NCBI GenBank assembly: GCA_016758905.1
Contig: JAEPQZ010000008.1
Coordinates: forward strand, 62,001-126,000
Reading direction: 5' to 3'
DNA length: 64,000 nt
Source: Umbelopsis isabellina
Lineage: Eukaryota; Mucoromycota; Umbelopsidomycetes; Umbelopsidales; Umbelopsidaceae
In this document: one piece after another, positions 24,017-34,129 of the stretch
Numbering within the stretch: the first letter of the stretch is position 1
Layout: each line of letters opens with the position of its first letter
Program-made: the position numbers and the translations under genes
Notes under the pieces: model-generated
What the model saw: only the letters and a program-made list of their open reading frames with translations
Databases searched by the model: none
What the model was told of the DNA's origin: nothing

Positions 24017-24070
24017 GACATATTCTTTCAGATTTCCTCTGCTGAATATCTCGCTTTCCGACACCTTCAA

Positions 24071-24439
24071 ATGTATATCAAACATCTCATCTTCGCTGTG
24101 ATAGCAGTTCTGTTACTGGCTAATGGATCAATCGCAGCACCCGCACACTACGTGAAGCCATGCATGTATGAAAAGCAAATGGCCGATTTAAGACTACAAA
24201 GTCCTCAAGAAACGCATTACAATTTGAATCAAGAAAATTCTGCCATTGCAACATACATTGATCCATCGAATTGGCCAGAACCGCAACCTCAAAAATCATT
24301 CTTCGATCGCATTCTGGAGATGATCTGGCAGATACCTCGCGAATTATTGACTCCTCCAGCAGATTACAAAGAAAGATTCGGCAGAAGTTCTCGAAATGAG
24401 CTAGATTATGCTGAATGGCTGGTTGAAATCACTCTCTAG
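24071..24439 (+). CDS. Small secreted protein of unknown function
   Basis: Intronless, 122 residues. The first 23 residues are a classic signal peptide: MYIKH, a hydrophobic core (LIFAVIAVLLLANG), and an Ala-x-Ala cleavage site before PAHYVKP. The mature chain of about 99 residues is acidic with several Trp and aromatic residues (DPSNWPEPQPQ, MIWQIPRELL) and contains a single Cys, so it is not a disulfide-rich toxin or hydrophobin type. No domain was recognised. Its own TATA box and intergenic space on both sides support a real, possibly regulated gene. It could be a cell-wall or effector-like protein, but the sequence does not say which. Confidence 0.7.
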   Translation: MYIKHLIFAVIAVLLLANGSIAAPAHYVKPCMYEKQMADLRLQSPQETHYNLNQENSAIATYIDPSNWPEPQPQKSFFDRILEMIWQIPRELLTPPADYKERFGRSSRNELDYAEWLVEITL

Positions 24440-24667
24440 CATCAAGTGGCCACATTGAAACACACAAACCCTTTCAACATTGATTGATCGTTTCCTTTTT
24501 GCTTTGTAGTGATTGTGAAAGTTGTTTTTATGTTTCTGTATTGTTATTTTCCTTTTATCATATACTCCTTTTAATTTTGAATGTATCATCGTATAACTGA
24601 GCATACCAATCAGTTGTGGTTAATCACAGAGCATCCTGCTAGGAAGGAAGAGAGTATGACATTGAAA

Positions 24668-25333
24668 CTAGTTCTTCCGTAATCCGTAATAGTAATAAAC
24701 CCCAACAATAGCAAGCGTAATTACAGCTGGAGTGAGATCAAGTTGCACAATGAGATAAATCCACAATGTTGCTAGTCCTGGAGCTCGTAACATTTGGCCC
24801 AATGAAGGTGATTTGTGGACAGTGTATAATAAGAAAGCTCCCACAACAACACTTGCTATGGACATGAGCGCCTGTATAAATCTAGAGTCTTTATACCGGT
24901 TCGTTACGTATATGATGGGTAACAGGGCTACATTACCAACAATATTAGACAAAGAACAAATGCAAGGCGTGACATGTACGACTGTGTGTTACTATTTACC
25001 TGGCATAACGTGAAGCATTCGATAGCCCATTTGAGTAACCGTCCATGGTTCGTTATATTGAACCTGAACCGTAACTTGAAAGGTAGCAAACAGCAGGCTG
25101 AAAGGTATCGCAAAGCAGATCGCCTGCACCACATAATCTACAGTACTTGGCTCGTAATCATCGCCGTCTGCTTCTGGCATAGGAGCCTTTTTCAAAACTC
25201 CACTTTGTTCTATTATTTTCCACTTGTCAGCATCGGATATATCGCTTTGAGGGTTGTTAGGTATTTTTTTAATGAGAGGTTCCTGTTTCGCGACAGTTTT
25301 CCTTGATCTAATGCTCGTCATGTTAAAAGTCAA
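24668..25333 (-). CDS. Conserved fungal multipass membrane protein (DUF7719-like)
   Basis: Two exons on the minus strand (25333-25000, 24927-24668) give 197 residues; starting at the inner ATG at 25321 removes four. The N-terminal 65 residues are charged and probably cytosolic. A hydrophobic segment begins at TVDYVVQAICFAIPFSLL, followed by further membrane segments (ALLPIIYVTN, ALMSIASVVVGAFLLY, TLWIYLIVQLDL, VITLAIVGVYYYYG) and a short basic end. The pattern resembles an uncharacterised fungal membrane family annotated as DUF7719; this assignment is from memory and moderate. The protein has no known activity. It starts 51 bp from the divergent coiled-coil gene. Confidence 0.75.
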
Positions 25334-25384
25334 GAAGTTGAGACTATTTCAGAGACCGCTCTAACTTCTTCAGGCACACCATCA
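25334..25384. promoter_or_regulatory. Very short bidirectional promoter
   Basis: Only 51 bp separate the start codons of the membrane protein (minus) and the coiled-coil protein (plus). Promoter elements for both must overlap this interval or each other's 5' coding sequence. If the inner ATG of the membrane protein is used the distance is 63 bp. Confidence 0.5.
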
Positions 25385-28293
25385 ATGTCAGAGAAGCCCA
25401 AGAGAACTTCGACACTAGCATCGCTTGGAATCTCGCCAGGAGCTCAAGCTCCTCCATCTCCCGGGGCAAAAAAACCGGGCGCGAAACCAATAACTTCTGC
25501 GAAGCCAACAACAGCTGCTCCATCTCGAACTCCGGTAAAGCCAACCGCTGATGCTAAGTCACCACCGCCCGCCGCAAAGACTACGACGCGCCCTACTGCT
25601 GCTACTCCAAAAGCACCTGTACCTCGGTTAGCGCAAACTCCTTCAGCAACTATTGCTCGTACCCCACCGACTGCAGCCAAAAGTCCCGTTGCCGCCAAAA
25701 CACCCGGCTCGACAACGACACCGCGCCCCGCACTACCAGCATCTCGACAATCAGCCACGGCAGGAGCAAAAGTTGCAGGAACAGATAATAAACCTCCTGT
25801 AGTAAGATCTATTGCAGCAACAGCTACCGCAGCCAAAAAGCCAGTTACTTCAACTGCTTCTCCTACCATTGGTGGTGCGAGAAAAGTATCCAGTACTACT
25901 ACGCGCGTCACACCTGGTGGCGTCAATCTCTCCAGCAGTGCTAAACCAACAGCTAGTGAAGCTGTTAAAAACTTGAAACAAAAGGTACTATTTTGAACAT
26001 CATTTGCAATTTGTTAGTCTTTACCTAAGTGGACTTAAATCTAGAACGAGCAATTGCAAAATGACCTCCAATCGAAAGAAACAGCAATCCGAGAACTGGA
26101 AGAAAGATTACATAAATATGAAATCAATGGAGAACAGAAGAAGGAGGTTGAAAAGGAAGAGGTCAAGGAAGTCATAATCAGTACAGAAGAAGCAAACACC
26201 ACTGAAGATGTATCTGGGAATGAGCAGGCTGGCACAAATGATGACAAACATATCAACGGATCTTCCAACGACGACGAGGTCCAAAAGTTGCGCTCTGAGC
26301 TCGAAGAAAGTCGTACAATCATTGCAGGAATGAAACTTGAGCAAGCAGATTTCATTGACACACTGCAAGAGGAACAGAGAAAGGCTATTGAGGAGCTGAA
26401 AGCAGAGCTAAGCCAAACTTCTAGCCCACAAGATGGAGCGGTGGAGGAGAGAGCGATCGAAGAATTGAAAATAGAGAATGAAAAATTGAAAAATGAAATG
26501 ACCGAAAACATCGGGAAAGAACTTGAACAATTTCAGGAAAAGGAAAAGCATCATGCTTTGGAGTTGGAACGGATTTTGAAGCAACATTTTGAAGAACTTG
26601 AAAAGATTCGAAACGATCATGCCCTTGTCGACACTAATCATCAAGAGGAGATATCTACACTTCTGAAAAAACATGAAGATGAGGTTGCTCAACAATTAAG
26701 AGAGCAGGTAGAGCGATTTGAGCAAGAGAAGACTGGACTTATTGCAACTCATCAAGAAGCACTAAGTAAATTGACGGAAGACCATGCAGCTGTAATTGAT
26801 GGGCAGCAAAAGAGCAACCACGATGATGCTAAGAAGCTTGAGGAACTGCAAAATTCTCACCATACGCTCGAACTGCAAGTCAAAGCCATGGAAGCACAAC
26901 ACGATACTGATAGGAACACCCTGCGAGAAAAACACAAAAAGGAAATTGAGTATCTCAAGGCTGACAATGAAGCCCAGCTAGGTGATATACGCTCTGAAAT
27001 TCAAGTGTCAGTTACCAACTCCTATGAAGATCAGCTTTCTACAGTAAGATCAGAGTCTGCGAAGATGGTGGACGATCTCTTGGCCAGCCACGACCAAGAG
27101 AAGCAATCCTTGCAAGAGAAAATTGACAATCTTGAATCAATCCACCGCAAGGAACTGGACGCGTTGAAGATTCAACATAAAAACGAAAGCGAGGGTGAGT
27201 TTGAGGATCGTATCTCAGCTATGAGAAGCCAATATGAGGGGCAAATTTCGAAATTGAAACAGGAACTCGAAGATGCGAATACTAGATCTGATAACCAGAC
27301 TGATCAGTCAACCGTGAAAGAACAGCTTGAAGCCAATCTTCGCTTGGAATATGACGAAAGTATAGAGAAGATGAAGAAAAATCACCAAAGCGAGCTTGAA
27401 GAATTGAACACCCGTCACAGCCAAGAATTACAGAGGGCTGCTCATGATGACCCACAGAAGATAGAGGAAATCCGAGCACAAATTGAATCACAAGTCGCCA
27501 GCGACTACGAAAAGAAGGTTCAAAAACTGGTAGCAGATCATGATGAACTGGTTCAGGTACTGAAGAGTAAGCAAATCGACCTTCAAGAACAACTTGCCAA
27601 GGCGCAAAATGACGTGGCCGAACTTCAAAAGCAGGTGATTTCGTTAGAGTCTAAGGAACCGGGCCAACCTGTCAATTTGGTAAGTTTTGTACGCTATCAC
27701 CAGACCATACGACTCTTTTTCTTAGATTGTGCTATAGGCATTAAGCGATGATATCAAGAATTTGTCAGTCAAACACCAAAATGAGATCACGGCCATACAA
27801 GAAAAGTACACTGCATTGTTGAAGGAAAAGGATGAGGAGGTGTCCAAGCAATCAAGAGAGCAAAAGCAATTGACTGCCCATCAGCAACGAGCGCTTGAAG
27901 ATTTGCACCAAGCACATACCAGTAAAATAGCCCAGTTAGAGAAAGATCATCACCTTGCACTGGATGCAAAGCAAAAAGAGCTTCAGTCAAAATTGCTTGA
28001 GATACGATGGCTGGAAGACGAAGTGACAGGCTATGAGGGCAAAGAAACTCATGATAACTCACAGCTGGATCAACTTCAGTGTCGTATCGAGTCTTTAGAA
28101 GCGGACAAACGTACGTCGCAGACAATCAATCAGAATCTACGACAAGAAGCTGACAATGTTCGCGCTGAGAACAATAAATTACTGCAGTAAGTTGATGATT
28201 CATCCAACTCTTTTAAAATCACTCATGCCCTAACAAATCATGTACCATAGGCTACTGCACCAATTGAAAACGGACTTGCACCGCGAATCTTAA
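25385..28293 (+). CDS. Long coiled-coil protein with Ala/Pro/Thr-rich head
   Basis: Four exons: 25385-25984, 26045-27679, 27738-28186, 28251-28293, giving 908 residues. The first 200 are low complexity (repeats such as PTAAPSRTPVKP, TARTPPTAAKSP-type, many Lys), basic and probably disordered. From about residue 200 to the end the protein is almost continuous heptad coiled coil rich in Glu, Gln, Lys and Leu (ELEEL, QLREQVERFEQ). This resembles golgins, kinesin-adaptor or septal scaffold proteins. The basic Pro/Thr-rich head looks like microtubule-binding segments, but no CAP-Gly or motor domain is present. Function is unknown; a cytoskeletal or tethering role is a guess. The last exon codes only 14 residues and stops in frame. 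Confidence 0.85.
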
Positions 28294-28548
28294 TGGTATA
28301 ATATCAGATGCTGTCCATACTGAAATAGCAACCTAATTTATGCAGTAAGCTCAAAATAATAAAAGAATATCGTAATTTACAACAAAAGTCTTCGAGACTT
28401 TTATTGCCCACGTATATCTATTTTTCGAAATAGCATGCTTATTGTCGAGCTGTGATGTCGGGGCTGTCAAACCGACCACCAGTTGCTAGTAAAAATTTCC
28501 AGGCTGCTTGTTGAGCACAAAAAGTGATAGCTCTTTCTTGAACCGATC

Positions 28549-29267
28549 ATGCAGACACAAGACGATATAGTCAAGGAGATTCTCAAATCGATAAAGCCTC
28601 CTGGAGCATCAGGACTCGATGGATCTGCAAATTGGGAGCAAATTTTGCAGCAGCTTGGACAATTCATCCATGCGGTAAAGATCGGGACACATCCTGACGT
28701 TCTACTGTTCGACTCGCTAACGGATTCATTTAGGTCGATTGGTCACAGCCTTGGCTAGTAGCTCTCTTTGCTTTCCATATTTCGTCCTTTTTCACTCTCG
28801 TTCTGTCCAGGAACAACCATAACGCTATATCTGGTCTGCTCTTCTTTTATAGTAAGTGCTTTATGTCAAATGTTTCGCAAACATAAACGCAAACTTATTC
28901 AAAATTGGATTCATAGTATTCCTTGCCATGCTTTCACAACCTATCAATTCCTTTTTATCAAAAAATTGGCAGTCGTTTGCATCTGCCAATTACTTTGACG
29001 AATCAGGCTTGTTCCTGGCTACAGTATATTCCCTTCCCTTAATCATTAACTCCATCATCGCTCTGGTAAGTAATCAAGTCAATCTGCTTACGAACATTTG
29101 TTCCATCTTTTTAACGCTCTTTCTTTCGGTATTTGCTTTCATTTTTTATTCATGATCTTTAGATCCTTGTTTTAAGGGCAACTTGTACCATGCTAGTTCA
29201 CGTGAAGCGAACGCAGCTTCAAAAACAAGCCAAGGCGACGGGTAAAAACTCTAAGAAAATTGATTAA
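28549..29267 (+). CDS. TMEM18 family nuclear-envelope membrane protein
   Basis: Four exons: 28549-28674, 28734-28851, 28917-29065, 29163-29267, giving 165 residues. TMEM18 is a small multipass protein of the inner nuclear membrane with a C-terminal basic coil. Characteristic blocks are VDWSQPWLVALFAFH, SRNNHNAISGLLFF, the loop NWQSFASANYFDESG, and LPLIINSIIAL, followed by a cytosolic/nuclear tail with basic and Gln residues ending KNSKKID. Introns are 59, 65 and 97 nt and all phases agree. No single long open frame reveals this gene. Its 3' end converges on the kinase gene, with 163 bp between stop codons. Confidence 0.9.
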
Positions 29268-29430
29268 GTGGAGGTATATCATAAAGAAAAACATATGTAA
29301 AATAAAAAAAGGGTTATAATATATAGTATACGCATGATGGAAAATTGATTCAAGTTTATGGCGATGAAAAGAAGGTCGTTGTCGTCTAAAAAAGGAAGGT
29401 ATGTTGAAAAAAAGTATATGGCAAATCCTC

Positions 29431-31706
29431 TCAGATCTTTATCCTAGCTCTCTTGTCATTAAAACCCATTCTGGTTTCTTGTTTGAGCGACTTTGCTAAC
29501 TCTGCTCTAGTATTTGTCGATGTTCTGCGTGCTCTAGCAGTATCTTTGTTGTCTACATTAGATGTCAATTTACGTGCTCTGGTGTCTCGATTATCTATAC
29601 CAGATGTCGATTTATATAGTTTGGTATCACTGCTCTTTGTATTTGCGGCAGATTTGTGAGATCGCACATCCACAGAAGTGCTAACACGTCGCAAAGTCTT
29701 CTCGGGTACTTTGGTATCAGATTCTGCTGCCTTTTGATTGTTACGCGTGGTAGATGCTAAGCTTTTTCGCGGATCAATTTGCGAAATTCTTTTTGTCTGA
29801 GGTTTGACTACCGTTGGTGGATGGGCTTGCAAAGTTGTTCCAGACCGTACAATTGGCTTATTTTCCTTGTCACTGAAGTTTGCTACACTGTACGCTCTTC
29901 TAACGTTAGCTGATGATTTTCGTTCTTCCTTTGGAGACACCATCATTGACTTGACCCGCTTTATCTCCTTCGCCTTGGGCGGCGACACTGGAGCGGTTGG
30001 TAATTGTTCTTTTGGCGTAACAGCCGCAATAAACAGCGGAAGTCGGGACCCTTGATCTCGATAATTTTTACACATGAATGTACGTCTATGAAACACATCG
30101 TACGCTTGCTGCACAGGATGGATATCTTTAAGCTCTTTCAGGCGATGCATAGCTCCACCTTGGACATTGTCTACTCCAGATAAGAGTATGGAGGATCGTG
30201 CCAAATAAGACCGTTTGCGGGGAATATGTGTTTGAAGCTGTTGTGGAGGTGGTTGGTCATCTTCTTCTGGTATAGAATGTTGATTGCTCTTATCAATTAT
30301 AGATGGAATTGCAATGGTATCATGATCAACTTCAAGTGGTTGTTCACTCGGGTAGTTGGTGGTATGTGGATCAACCGGTCGGTCAACCTTGGAGCTTTCT
30401 TTCTCTGTAAGCAGTTCCAACGTTCTGAGACGATCTTTGATTCGAAGCATTCCTGCTTCTTCATTTTCAGTGATGAAGGCTTGATCTGCTGTAGTTCCGG
30501 ACATAATATCATCCATATTTGGTTGCTCCAGTATGATATCGCTATCTGCAACTGGCACTACCATGTCCTCACTCATAGTTGATGAATAATCATCCACATC
30601 ATGATTATGGAGCGGATATGATGGAAAAAGATATTCAGATTCGCATTCCGTTAAAAACGGATGCTATAGTAAATGTTAGCTTCTAGTCAGCAATACGATA
30701 AGCTGATAAATAAAATGATTTGCAAAATACCTGAAGCAACTCATCAGTAGAGGCTCGGTGCTGTGAATCAACTTCTAGACAACGATCCATAAAATCAACC
30801 AGCAATGGCGGAAGACCATCAGGATATTTTGGTCGACCAGTGGCTAATATGATTTCCTTTATCTGTATAGTAATAGGAATAAGGTTGCTGATGATACATG
30901 AGTTCAATGCATGCTGCTAGCCAAAACTTACCGTTTCTTCACTGCACTCTTCATCTTCGTAAGGTGCTTTTCCACCGTTGAGAATCTCCATTATAACAAT
31001 GCCCAGGGCCCATATATCAATCTTGTTATCAACGATCCGCCCCTCGATTGATTCCGGTGCCCAAAATAACACCACACCAGCTTCTTCTGCAACAGAATCT
31101 GCCGTCGCTTTGATAGATACCACACCAAAGTCACCAATGACGATTTCATTTGTTTCTTTAGTCAGGAAGATGTTGTCACATTTGATATCCCGATGTATGT
31201 AGCCATGTCGGTGAATTTCATGCAAACCGTTCACCAGCTATGAGCAAAAGTGTAAGTAACTGTCATTCTAACACCAAAAGTAAATAGATAGAAAAGTAAT
31301 CATTTACCCCTTGCAATATATATACCATCTGACCAACTGATACTCTGTTTTGAAAAACATATTCCTGCAGACTTCCTCCTGTACACAGCGGCATGATTAA
31401 GTATATACATTCTTGGAACAGGTGGACAGAGTGTAGCTTCAAGACGTTAACATGTGGAGCGCATAGAGTCATGGCATATATTTCGTTTTCTACTAGATCT
31501 CTGGGCATGATGAACGCATCCGGGTCCTCATAGCATTCTTCAACATAGTATTTCTTGATGGCAATCAACGTGTTTGGATGCATCTGTTGCCGGCAACGAT
31601 AAACACCGCCTTGGGCGCTATACCAGGTTGGCTTGCAGTTCTTCAGACCATCATACAAGACATTTGGGTCAGAGTTGTAAACGGGGACGCCATTTACATG
31701 CTGCAT
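29431..31706 (-). CDS. STE20-like serine/threonine protein kinase with disordered basic tail
   Basis: Four exons on the minus strand: 31706-31308, 31237-30932, 30862-30731, 30663-29431, giving 689 residues. Kinase core: AIKKYY (ATP-anchoring Lys), GGSLQEYV, HRDIKCDNIFL (catalytic Asp and Asn), GDFGVVS, and WAPESIEG in place of the usual MAPE. IDIWALGIVIMEILNG, HRASTDELLQHPFL and the overall arrangement are closest to STE20/PAK/GCK kinases. The Gly-rich loop is poor: the segment before the Lys reads WYSAQGGVYRCR. No activation-loop Thr is seen directly before APE. The C-terminal 330 residues are disordered and end in short imperfect basic repeats containing RDTRARK and KDTARAR. No PBD or CNH domain was recognised. 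Start ATG at 31706 is the first in frame. Confidence 0.85.
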
Positions 31707-32174
31707 GACCAAGCTTTGGTTTTGGTCAAGGAAGCCAAGCAGGGAAAAAAATAACTCGTTCCTGAGCAGCTGTCAAATCACACCGTCAGTCACCGCGCCT
31801 GCCACAATGCATTTTATTGTACAGATATGTGATGATAGACTTCTTCGTGTCTCTTATTATCACTGGTCATACAAGACTCATGTCGATACCATTTATCAAT
31901 TACTTTGCTTCCATCACAAGTTTCTATGTTACTTCCGTTTCAGAAATACTTACTGGCAAGGAGGATGCTCATATCAATTTTTTTCATATCAGCCATCTCT
32001 CATGATCGCGACGTCTTAATGCTCATGAAATGCTAGTATATGACCATGTTTTTCGTCCATGATATCCGATCAGCTCTCTTGCATTTAATAAAATTGTACC
32101 TGATTTTTCAGGTCACCTGCATAACAAAGAGTCGGCAGCTAAACCTTAGCTTAGTTCACCTCTACTTTTTTGCA
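31707..32174. promoter_or_regulatory. Divergent intergenic region of kinase and PP2C genes
   Basis: This 468 bp lies between two outward-facing starts and should hold both promoters. No TATA box, E-box or repeat stands out. Upstream ATGs in frame with the PP2C gene occur from 32040, so a longer N-terminus is possible but would not improve the presequence. Confidence 0.4.
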
Positions 32175-34012
32175 ATGTTTTTGAATCGTGGCAGATTGAC
32201 GGCCACGCGTTCCCAAAGGGCCTTACTTCATTCTCAAGCCAAAAAGAAGGCGACATCAGCAGCGAATGTCAGCTTGTTGCCTCTACTGGGAACAGCAGGC
32301 GCAATAACTGTAGCTGCTACGTTGTACCACAGCCGTCCAGCCTTGAATGAGGCAGTAAAGACTGAAGACGGTCTGCCCATCAAGAAAGTTAGACTATTTC
32401 AAACCGCAATAGATAGATATGACAATCGTCCTTTTGAAATCTTGCCGCAAAAGAGCATAGATGGGATATTCAGGTCAGGCGAGGTGGCATATAAGTTTGC
32501 TCAGCCAATCAAGTACGTCTCGGGCGTCTATGTCAATAGTTTAAGGTCCAACGACCCTATCGAAGATCATTATAGCGTCGACACCATTGGATCTGACAAA
32601 TTAATTGCCGGTGTATATGATGGTAAGATATCACCCAGATGATTGCAATCAAGCTCTAGATAAATTTTTCTGATGTTTCGCGTTTTCTTCCTATTGTCTA
32701 GGTCACATTGGACCAGAATGCTCAAAACTCATCCGGCACAAAATTCCCATCTATGTTGCTCAGCACATAGAGCACTTACCACTGACTAAATCTGTTGACA
32801 AAGTCATGGGAGCCATATCATCAGCTTTTGAGGAGTTGGACAATCATATACAGCAACGTTTCTTGGACTTGTTCCCTAAAAATTTATCCAAATTATCCGC
32901 CAAAGATATAAGAGGAGCCATTGCCAATAGAAAGGACCAAAAAGAAACTCGCAAAATTATTGAGGAAGCAATCCATGGATCATGCGCCTCAATCGCTTAT
33001 GTAGATGGAAAAGATGTATATACAGCCAACACGGGAGACTCTAGATCAGTTGGTAAGTATGAGATATCAACGTCAAGGCTTGTAAGGAGTGATTTGACAC
33101 AGTTGCCAAACGTTCTGATCCATTAAATCATTAATGTAGTTGTTAGTGTGGACAAGGATGGCAATTGGATTGGTAAGCGCTTGGTAGAAGAGCAAACGCC
33201 AGCTCGACCAGCTTGGCGTGAGCTAATGGAATCGCAGCACCCTGCCTCTGAAACTCCAGGCTTGATAAGGAAGAATCGAGTTTTTGGCTTGATTGCCGTT
33301 GGCGGAGGTAAGTTATCACAAACGCAAGTCGAATGATTGAACCAATTTGAATACACTGGAACTAATGCTTCAACCGTCATGTGTCTATGTAGCATTCGGA
33401 GATATCATGTATAAGGTTCCTGTTGAACATCAGACTGCCGTGCTACCCAATATTCCGGCCGATATTTACCAACGCTTCGCACGTTACCACCATCGAATTA
33501 TAGCCAATTACCGAACTCCTCCCTACCTATACTCAAAGCCGATTGTGACTCATTATGAAATGCAAGAAAATGATCGATTTATCGTCATTGCCACCGATGG
33601 ACTTTGGTGGTTCACTGGCAAGGAAGATGAGCATTCAGCTGATGGTGACCAAGCCGTTGCTGATATCATGAGCAAATGGAAGGGTACAGGGGAGGCTGAA
33701 GAAGTTAATCCTGCCACCCATTTGATGAAAAAGTCCTTTGTACAACGCCGCATTTATGACTTTGCCAGCGAAAATTCGAAAGGCAATTTCGACGAGGCAG
33801 TTGAAGTGTCGAAGCTTTTGACAAAACAACCATCTCGTCATTTCCGTGATGATATAACCATCATCGTCATACAACTACATGTTAATCAGAATAGTGAAAA
33901 GAAGGATCCCAGCCTTTACGGCGAAGTAATTGAAGCTCGGCAGGTGGATGTGAAAAGCCCGAAGATCTACACTAAGGCTCAAACTAGCTGGGCTTCTTGG
34001 TTCTCCGGTTGA
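32175..34012 (+). CDS. Mitochondrial PP2C phosphatase (pyruvate dehydrogenase phosphatase type)
   Basis: Four exons: 32175-32622, 32702-33052, 33140-33307, 33393-34012, giving 528 residues. An Arg/Ser-rich N-terminus (MFLNRGRLTATRSQRALL) and a hydrophobic stretch about residues 36-52 suggest mitochondrial import with an inner-membrane segment. PP2C metal-binding motifs are present: EDHYSVD, GVYDGHIGPECS (Asp for Mn/Mg), ANTGDSRSV, IVIATDGLWWF and the terminal FRDDITIIVIQL. The spacing and long inserts match PDP1/Ptc5-Ptc6-type phosphatases, which dephosphorylate the pyruvate dehydrogenase E1-alpha subunit and so activate it. Assignment to that substrate is by family. The next gene on the same strand starts 117 bp after the stop. 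Confidence 0.9.
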
Positions 34013-34129
34013 ATAAAATAGCCGTCTTCGGATAAAATAATTTTTTAAAAACTGATGCATTGACCTTCAATTTTGAGTCAAAAGCCTCTCTGTCTGTCAG
34101 TTAGTCAGTCAGTACAACTCTGCCTCGGA

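Larger units (their letters stand above)
22707..24070. other. Intergenic region, no gene seen
   Basis: This 1.36 kb lies between heme oxygenase and a small secreted-protein gene. A frame at 23362-23592 has no family likeness and is judged chance. A perfect 6-bp stem with a 4-nt loop lies at 23216-23231 (AGGTGC-CTTA-GCACCT). No RNA gene could be recognised. Confidence 0.45.

Noticed and set aside
25444-25926. Minus-strand frame of 160 codons rich in Val, Gly and Ala
   Set aside because: It is the mirror of the Ala/Pro/Thr-rich head of the coiled-coil protein; no start context or family likeness.
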